This document shows, one piece after another, positions 57,258 through 64,000 of a stretch of DNA of 64,000 nt. The translations under genes and the position numbers were made by a program. Below the pieces are notes generated by a model. That model was not told the origin of the DNA. It saw only the letters and a list, made by a program, of their open reading frames with translations, and made no database searches. How positions within the stretch are numbered: position 1 is the stretch's first letter; each line of letters opens with the position of its first letter. Origin of the DNA: Cladocopium goreaui (Eukaryota; Sar; Dinophyceae; Suessiales; Symbiodiniaceae); assembly GCA_947184155.2 (NCBI GenBank), contig CAMXCT020002664.1, forward strand, positions 1 to 64,000, in the 5' to 3' direction.

Positions 57258-58736
57258 AAAAATGCACAATGCGGAAACCAAGGCTCCCCCCAGCCAGGAG
57301 CCTCGAGATCACAGAGTGCAAGCTGCACAGGCAACATTCTCACAGATTCATGGACAAGAGCCAGCAAGACGCTGTCTTGTCGCATCTGGTAAGAAGACGT
57401 TGAAAGGTGAGTGGTGTGAAAGTGTGAATGTATGGTATTGAGCCGTCGTGCTTCTTCACGATGTACGCTGGGATTAGACCGTTGTGCACCTCTATTGGGC
57501 ACAATAGTTCCCAATGATGCTTCTATGATACTGCATTTGACATCGGTATTCATTGAGATTCTGCACTTATGATGAGCTGAGAATGTTCTAGAATGGACGG
57601 TATTTCATTGGATGCGATTTCGGTGACATTGCGTTTTGACCTCTGTATTTGCTGGAATTTGCGTTTTCAATGAGACGAGAGTGTTTACGAGCTTTAGGGA
57701 TTTAGCCGATTTGATCACAGTTTGTTTGGAACGGTTTTGGAAACATTTGAACATTTTCGGAAACGTTCGGAACATTGAAGAAGTATTTCAATCACCTTTG
57801 GACCATTTGAAGATGATTTGACATCACGAAGTTGTTCGTCAAATCATGCTGTAAAGATTTCTGTATATCATCATCGGATGATATGGAAACGGCAAGTTTT
57901 GGTGCAACCAATTTTGTCGATGTTGTATACACAACATCTCCTGTGAAGCTAAGGTGCCATGGGTGGTTGATTCTTTATTATCCCGTTTGGGGTTTCTCCT
58001 CGGTGATGACAAAACACCCCGATGTGATGCCACTTATCACCTCTTGCCTCTATAGATCTTTTTCACCCATAAACTGGAACTGTCACGTCACTGCTTTGTG
58101 GTTGTGTGGTTGTTTGCTTTTTGTGTGTTTTGTTTTTGTTTGGTTTTGTTTTTGGTGTTGTTGTTGCTTTTGCTTCTTTGTGCTTCGTTTCTTGTTCTCT
58201 GATGAACGTGACAAGGGAATAGGACTATGTATCGGTCCTCTACCAGTTTACTTTTGCGGCCACTACAGCTTCGGCCCCTGCGTGAATTAAGTAATTAATC
58301 TCATATGCAACATGCTTGGAAACATGTTGAACGACCTGGCGGAAGCCATACGGCGTTGGACGGAAAAAAAACCCCGATGTGATGCCACTGTCGGCAGGTG
58401 AAAAGGGGTAAGTCTGAGGGGAGAAACCACAAACCTTGGTTTGTTGGTTTCTTGCCTCTGGTTTGTGTTTGGATTGGTTAAATCAACCACTTATGGTACC
58501 AACTAGTTACACACTAGGTCGGAATCGTTGATTGCACCTCCTGCAACCGGACTGTTCATTGAAGACCTGGATCTCTAGTGGTTACCCCGCAGGGCTCCGC
58601 TACCATGTAAAAATCTTAATGAATCCTCAACTCAGCTCAGCGAGTCCCAAATCCTTTTCGCGCCGTTAACAAACAGGTCACACAAGGCACAAAACCAAGT
58701 GTCTTAAATTCTCTTGTTACTCGAGCCACTCTCTGG
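57258..58736. other. Region between the two copia elements
   Basis: No supported gene. 58080-58200 is a T/G-rich low-complexity tract. A 19-base word (ACCCCGATGTGATGCCACT) occurs at 58016-58034 and 58371-58389. At 58594-58608 the minus strand reads ACATGGTAGCGGAGC, the same as the LTR-end/PBS junction of copia 1. The 5' LTR of copia 2 should lie in or left of this region, but I could not delimit it. Confidence 0.5.
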
Positions 58737-59474
58737 TTGAGCAACACAAAGTCACACGGACTTCTCAAAACCAAAAGACTGCTGTACCAACTGCGGATTC
58801 CAGATCAAAAGTTGTTTCAGACAACATCCTACGCAAGTGTCAAGGTTGTGATCCGTTGCAGGAACAGGACCCGTGGACGAACTGGACAGGTAACAGAACC
58901 TGATCTTGTGAACCAAGGAACTGCTCAGAGTTTTCAGAACCAAGGAATGGTCTTTCTACCTGGAGTTGGAGTTCCTGTGCCGCCATCTTCATGTAGCCAC
59001 GGAAGTGGCAGTGGGGGAGGTAGTGTGGGGCCTCAACCTGGAATGTTTGTGCCACCCATGCCTGTTTATGGCTACGGTCCACCAAGAACTGGGATGGGTG
59101 TTGTGAATCCGACATTGCAGATGATGAATCAAAGACCAGGGAATATGAGAAATCAGATGGCCGGAAATGGTCTTCAGAATGGTCCGATGCAATGTGGTAG
59201 TAACTTCGACCGAGTAACCCAGATTCAACAGCTGTTGCAGGGTTTGAATGTTAGAGAGCTTCAACAGGTTTTTCAAAACATTCAAAGACTGGTTGATGGT
59301 AACCACCAGCGTTTTGTTCCCGATCGTTTGGGGGATGTTCCACCTGAGTTTGGAGGGGGTTCATACCTGATGCGACTGGTAATTTTCCTGGTTTGGGGAC
59401 TAGTCAAGGCAGGTCTGAGAGTCGAGATGTTTTCTCCCGTAGTGAGAAGTGGTTGGGTCCTAGTCCCACAGTAG
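58737..59474 (+). CDS. Copia 2 Gag, N-terminal part
   Basis: The frame is open from 58737 without an early ATG; the first in-frame ATG is at 58947 (MVFLPGVGVPVPP). Gly/Pro/Met/Gln-rich, followed by a helical segment (QIQQLLQGLNVRELQQVFQN) that aligns with copia 1 Gag. Useful homology ends at about 59365, just after a GGGGG run (PPEFGGG), where the next frame takes over; a one-base loss in that homopolymer would explain it. Confidence 0.7.
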   Translation: MSNTKSHGLLKTKRLLYQLRIPDQKLFQTTSYASVKVVIRCRNRTRGRTGQVTEPDLVNQGTAQSFQNQGMVFLPGVGVPVPPSSCSHGSGSGGGSVGPQPGMFVPPMPVYGYGPPRTGMGVVNPTLQMMNQRPGNMRNQMAGNGLQNGPMQCGSNFDRVTQIQQLLQGLNVRELQQVFQNIQRLVDGNHQRFVPDRLGDVPPEFGGGSYLMRLVIFLVWGLVKAGLRVEMFSPVVRSGWVLVPQ

Positions 59475-59755
59475 ACTACTCTTCCTGGAAGTTCCGTGAA
59501 GACGAGGTTTTGGGATTTACTTCCTTTGTACAAGAACTTGTAGCATGGGCAAGCCAGGGATCTGTCCAGTTTGGACGAGAAATCGAACAATCGACTCATT
59601 GGCCTTCGAGTATTGCTTGGAGTAGCTTGAGTGTTGACCAGCAGTCTAGGGCTGTGAGACTTAGTGCCATCCTGAAGGCGACTTTTGGATCTCATGGTAG
59701 GATTGCAGTCATGATTCAATATTTCAAGAAGGGATCGACATTGTTCCTGGTGTGA
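59393..59755 (+). CDS. Copia 2 Gag, middle part
   Basis: The second frame continues Gag: RDVFSRSEKWLGPSPTVDYS, FREDEVLGFTSFVQELVAWA and QQSRAVRLSAILKATFGSHG align with copia 1. There is no own start codon (it opens with TTG). At about 59735 homology moves on to a third frame, which stays open to the window end. The two breaks are most likely single-base indels (decay or assembly). Confidence 0.75.
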   Translation: MGTSQGRSESRDVFSRSEKWLGPSPTVDYSSWKFREDEVLGFTSFVQELVAWASQGSVQFGREIEQSTHWPSSIAWSSLSVDQQSRAVRLSAILKATFGSHGRIAVMIQYFKKGSTLFLV

Positions 59756-62700
59756 CTTTGGGAGATCCGTACAGCAGTAGCAATCTGTATCTTGGAAATG
59801 GTTTCGAACTTCTTAGGCAATTGTCCCAAGAATTCAGTCTCCGTAGTAGAACTGAGGGTCTTTCATTGCGAGTGCAGTTACTGAACAGGGTTTTTCAAGG
59901 ACAGGACAGTTCGGATTTGATTCGTCAGATCGAGCTTGCATGTGCCAAGTACACACGCATGATTTCCACGTTGTTGGGTGACAGTGCAGGATTAGCAATT
60001 GGGGATTCTGACATGTTGACCATGCTGGTTCGTTCGTTACCTAATGATGTTCGAAACTACTGTTTGATGCACAGTAGTGGGGAATCATACTCAAGTTATC
60101 GACTGGCTGCCCGTCGGTTTGAACAGCAGCATAGGCTTTTCAAGGACTTGAATTTGCAGTCAAGGAAGGTTGTTGCAGGCTTGAATCCTGCCACTCCGGT
60201 GGTCGAGGAAGAAGAAGGTGAGGAATCCGAAGGTTCGGGGGATCCTGTTGTGAATGCTGCATTGGACAAGGACAAATCTGGACCACGTTGCACAAAGTGC
60301 GGAAAGCGTCATGATGTGTCTGTGTGTTCAACCAACATGGAGAAAGTTAAGTGTTATAAATGCGGTAAGACAGGTCATATCTCTGTGAATTGTCGGGTGA
60401 AAACTGGTGACAAGGATTTTTCAAAGAATTCTTCAACTGGAAAGGGTGGTAGCACTAGTGTTGCCCCGTCAACATCTAAGAAAGGTGTCAAAGGTTCAGG
60501 CAAAGGTGCTGGGAAATCGGGCGGAAAGAAAGGGAAAATGTTTGCGATGGTCGATGATAGTGGCACTTGGTGGTACTCTGAAGGTTGGTGTGATGATCAA
60601 CCAGCTGCGGAAGAGGCGAGTGCTGAACCTGATGGCCAGCAAAAGCAAGATGTGCTTGTTTTGAGTGCTTTGGTTTCTTGTCCCGATGTGCCATGTTTGC
60701 CTTGTGAACCTTGCGTGTTTGACATGAGCTTGGAAGATGATGACGGTTTGTATGTTGAAGATCACTTTGAGGGGTTTGACTTGCGTTTGAACCGTGATTT
60801 GATTTGTTGTTGCCTGAATTCCAACTCTCATGACATGCATGACTTCTTGGACATGTGGCTTGATTGTAGTGATCTTGGTGCATGGACATTTGAAGCATGT
60901 TGTTTTGACTTGAACTTGCTTGCATGGACGTTTGACGCATGTTGTCATGACTTGAACTTGCCTGCATGGACGTTTGAAGCATGTCGACTTGATTTGAACC
61001 CGTTTGTGCATGTTGGAGTTGATTCTGTTTGTGAACTTGACCCTATTGATGAGAAAAATGAGCCCAATGCGCGCGGCACACATGGTGTGCTGAAAGCACG
61101 AGAGTCGATGACTGAGTGTTTCGAGACTGAAGGGCACATGGTGTCAAAACCATGTGAGATGATGCTGAATGGCATCGGTCCGGGTGAGTTTTTTTGGCTT
61201 CTGGATAGTGGTGCTAGCATGTCTGTTGTTAGCCGAGATGTTTTGAAACAGTTTCAACACTCCGAAATCCAAAACAATGTAGGGCCGTTGCAAGCTGCTA
61301 ATGGAACTTCAGTTGATTTGGAAGGTAGTTGTAAATTGCTGTTGCAGATTGAGGTTTTGGACAGAGACGGAAACGTGAAACCAGCTGTAATTCCTTTGGA
61401 CGTCATGGTAGGGAAAACGACATATCCTATTATCTCTGTTTGCAAGTTGACACAACAGGGTTGGGACGTGACTTTTGACCAGGACCATGTTAGGATGTTT
61501 CATAGGAAATCCCAACATGTGGTTCGTGATTTGTCGTTTTGGCATGACACACCATGGATTCGTGTTGTTCCATATGAAGGGAATGATGTAGCCCTCAATG
61601 TTTCTCCGGTGGTTGCGGATAATTTTCCAAAGGGGGACACGGTTTGTGCCTTGAGCGCGGACCAGATGGTGCAGCACAGACTCAGAGGACACCGGCCCTA
61701 TGAGCCGACTTGCGAGGTTTGTCAGAGTTGCCGTGGAGTAACTAAACATTCCCGAAAGAAAACCCTCAAAGGAACTGAATTTGAAATTCATGCTGATTTT
61801 GGTTTTCTCAACAAGGATTTTGAGTGGGTACCGGAATCTGGAGATAGCGAAAGGGGGAATGTGAAGTTTCTTGTGATCCGTGAATCCTATAGTTCAAGCA
61901 TTGGTTGTGTTCTTATGACTGGTGATCGACAGAGGGATAACCGCCAACTTCAGAAGTGGTTGTTTGAAATGGGTTTATGGGGTAGCAAGGACCAACATTC
62001 TCTGAGGGTAATCACGGATGCTGAGTCTTCTGTTGGGAATTTCATTGCATCAGCAGGGTTGCCAATGGGTGTTGTGGTTGAAAGGGCACCACCACAAGGG
62101 CATCAAGCGAATGGGACTGCAGAGAGGACTATTCGGGAAATCAAAGAGAGTTTGAAAACGTTGCAGTTGGATTTTCAGAAGATGGGACATACTCTTGTTT
62201 TCAGTTCTCCAGTTTTGCAGTGCTGTTTGAACTACATTTGTTTTGCCCACAACAATTTCACGACTGTTCAGCAGTCCAGCCGAACTCCAAGAGACTTGGT
62301 GATTGGGGATACAGCCAAGAATCATGCTTTTGCACTGTTTGGATGTAAGGTTTTAGCCGAAGTTCCTGAATCCATCATTGCAAAGAATCCTAATCTGCCA
62401 AGGTTTGTCGAAGGGGTCTACTTGCATCCTGAGTTTTCGTCAATGGGAGTTTGGGTTTCTGCAAGAATCCGAATTGGTTCAGAGATGGTTATCCAGCGTT
62501 TTGTTGCCAAGTCAATCAAACTTTGCATGCCTGTTGAGATTCTTGATGGTCATGGTTTGTTTGTCAAGTTGGTAGATGAACGTAGTGGGTTACCAGAGGC
62601 TCCAAGGTCTTCAGAAGAGGTTTCTGTTCCATTGCCAGCAGACTTGAGATGTCCTGCAACTGGACCACCTGTGAAGTGGTTAGACGAACATGGGGTATCG

Positions 62701-64000
62701 TTGAAGTGTTCTGCTTGTAAGGAGATAGAAATTAGAGGGACCCGGGGGAATAAGAATCACTCTAGGGAATGTATGGAGCGGTATGAGAATTGGATACGTT
62801 CTGAACTCAACCAAGCCAAGGGCTCTGAGCCTTCTGATAATAAACCAAAGGTTGAACAGGAGGTGAAAAGTGAAGGGTCTGGCAAGGAGGTCTCTGTTCC
62901 TAGTGGTGTTCCTTTGACCCGTCAAGGTGCCTTGGATTCTTTCGAGGAGCTTGATCCACTTGCGTTTGATCCACAGGATGATGTGTTGACTGGACCAGCC
63001 GCTGAACTTAAGATTGAACCAAAGGTTGAATCCCAGGAGCCGGTGGATGTGAACCTTGGGGGTGGGGAAGGGAGCACGTCCCAGGCTGGGAGTTCTTCTC
63101 AGTCTGGTGGTGTTTCTCGACCTGATTCCCTTGGTAGCTACCCTAAGGCATCTGTTGGAGTCAAGCGAAAATGGTCAGAAGAGGGTCTCATGATTGAGAA
63201 AAGAGGCCTGAAGCGGGAACCTGATGTGGAACTTGCGGAATTGGATCGGGAGGTCAGGGATGACAACAAACGTATTGATGTAAAACCTGACATTGCTGGA
63301 CTTGTGTCTGGCTTGACATGTGATTCCTCGTTGTCTGAGACCCCCATCAATGACTTGCACGAAGTGTATGCGTTGGCTTTTCTCACAACTGACTCGGATG
63401 ACCTCATTTGTCACTTGCCTCTTGCTTCGTTGAAGTTTGACAAGAATGCCTCCAGTTCTGTTGTTTCGTTTGGTGACAAGCGTATTCGGATCTGGTGTCC
63501 CAGTGGCTCCATTGATGATTCAACATTGGAGGAGTTGCCTGGTGACTTGACTCTTGAAGGTATGAAAACTGAAATAGGCAATTTGGATTGCATGCAATGT
63601 GGTGACTTGATGACTGAGTCCGAGATCGGTGACTTGAGGAAGCAATGCAGGGTTATTCCATCTCGATGGGTGACTACTCGCAAGAACGCGACTTTGGTTC
63701 GTGCTCGGATTGTCTTGAAAGACATTGCAAAGCTTGCTGAATCAGCCCGGTCACTCGGAATATCGTCACCCACTCCCTCGAGTGAAGCGTTGTTTGCCAT
63801 GTTGTGCTTTGCTGGTCAACGAGATTGGCTGGTTGGGGCAGCTGACATATCGGCGGCCTTTATGGCCACGCCGCTACGTTCCCGGAATGTGATTGCCAAG
63901 TTGCCTGCAAGCATCACTTCTATGACAGGGGAGGCGTTGTACCTATGGCTGAGTAAAGCCCTGAATGGACTGAGGAGTGCCAGCCAGGAGTGGAATGTGT
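59735..64000 (+). CDS. Copia 2 Gag-Pol polyprotein, runs off the window
   Basis: One uninterrupted frame of over 1,400 residues with no stop before 64000. Order: rest of capsid (NGFELLRQLSQEFSLRSRTE), CTKCGKRHDVSVC and CYKCGKTGHISVNC knuckles (about 60289-60396), a three-unit 42-bp repeat (60880-61005, AWTFEACCFDLNLL), protease (FFWLLDSGASMSVVSRD, about 61190), integrase zinc region (HRLRGHRPYEPTCEVCQSC), DDE core (HADFGFLNKD, VITDAESSVGNF, GTAERTIREIKES), a linker with CSACKEIEIRGTRGNKNHSR, and the start of RT (SRWVTTRKNATLVRARIVLK, AADISAAFMATPLR, LSKALNGLRSA). It shows that gag and pol form a single ORF in this lineage. It is clearly a different subfamily from copia 1. The rest of RT, RNase H and 3' LTR lie beyond the window. 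Confidence 0.93.
60880..61005 (+). repeat. 42-bp coding tandem repeat in copia 2
   Basis: Three in-frame units (60880, 60922, 60964), each GCATGGACRTTTGAMGCATG..., coding AWTFEACCFDLNLL with changes. It lies between the zinc knuckles and the protease. Confidence 0.88.

Noticed and set aside
1-64000. tRNA, rRNA and snRNA genes
   Set aside because: I looked for conserved tRNA arms, rRNA core words and the full spliced-leader RNA gene and found none that held up; short matches lay in coding regions or repeats.

Overview
The window looks like nuclear DNA of a dinoflagellate, plausibly a relative of Symbiodinium. Three observations support this. (i) On the minus strand at 20517-20531 there is an exact 15-base match to the 3' end of the dinoflagellate spliced leader. 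(ii) The retroelement proteins (Ty1/copia-type polyproteins with tails beyond RNase H, and a DIRS-like element with a methyltransferase-like domain in front of its reverse transcriptase) match families I know as abundant in dinoflagellate genomes. (iii) The sequence is otherwise repeat-rich and gene-poor. I see no rRNA, tRNA, CRISPR array or bacterial operon.

Layout. 1-860 is a cluster of perfect palindromes plus a 21-bp tandem repeat. 860-7500 is mostly non-coding, with a 71-bp satellite (3553-4199), AAC-type microsatellites (5283-5470), a small TA-flanked inverted-repeat element (5477-5606) and a decayed LINE reverse transcriptase (6340-6717). 7519-10092 (minus) joins a copia C-terminal fragment to a truncated LTR of another copia family. 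10714-11658 is an inverted-repeat element filled with 51-bp repeats. 12782-17386 (minus) is a DIRS-like retrotransposon (gag, then methyltransferase-RT-RNase H); a hairpin array and a tyrosine-recombinase ORF lie upstream of its gag, to 20278.

20.2-43.2 kb (minus) is the most unusual part: a multi-gene cluster that I cannot match to a described element. In reading order it has WW2, ANK2, AB2 (glycosyltransferase-like plus alpha/beta-hydrolase-like), a UPF1-like SF1 helicase, X2, a long pyrimidine-rich spacer, three small ORFs, then a second set WW1, ANK1, A1. The order WW-ANK-A is the same in both sets although the proteins have diverged. The intergenic DNA carries at least 14 copies of one short hairpin whose stem bases co-vary. 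43.4-47.08 kb holds an inverted third copy of X plus spacer, and a fragment of A.

46748-57257 (plus) is a nearly complete copia element with LTRs, PBS, PPT, gag-pol, a methyltransferase-like pol tail and one extra ORF; its 5' LTR is a mosaic. 58737-64000 holds a second, different copia gag-pol that runs off the window.

Many genes contain single-base frame changes. They could be decay or assembly indels; I report frames as they stand.
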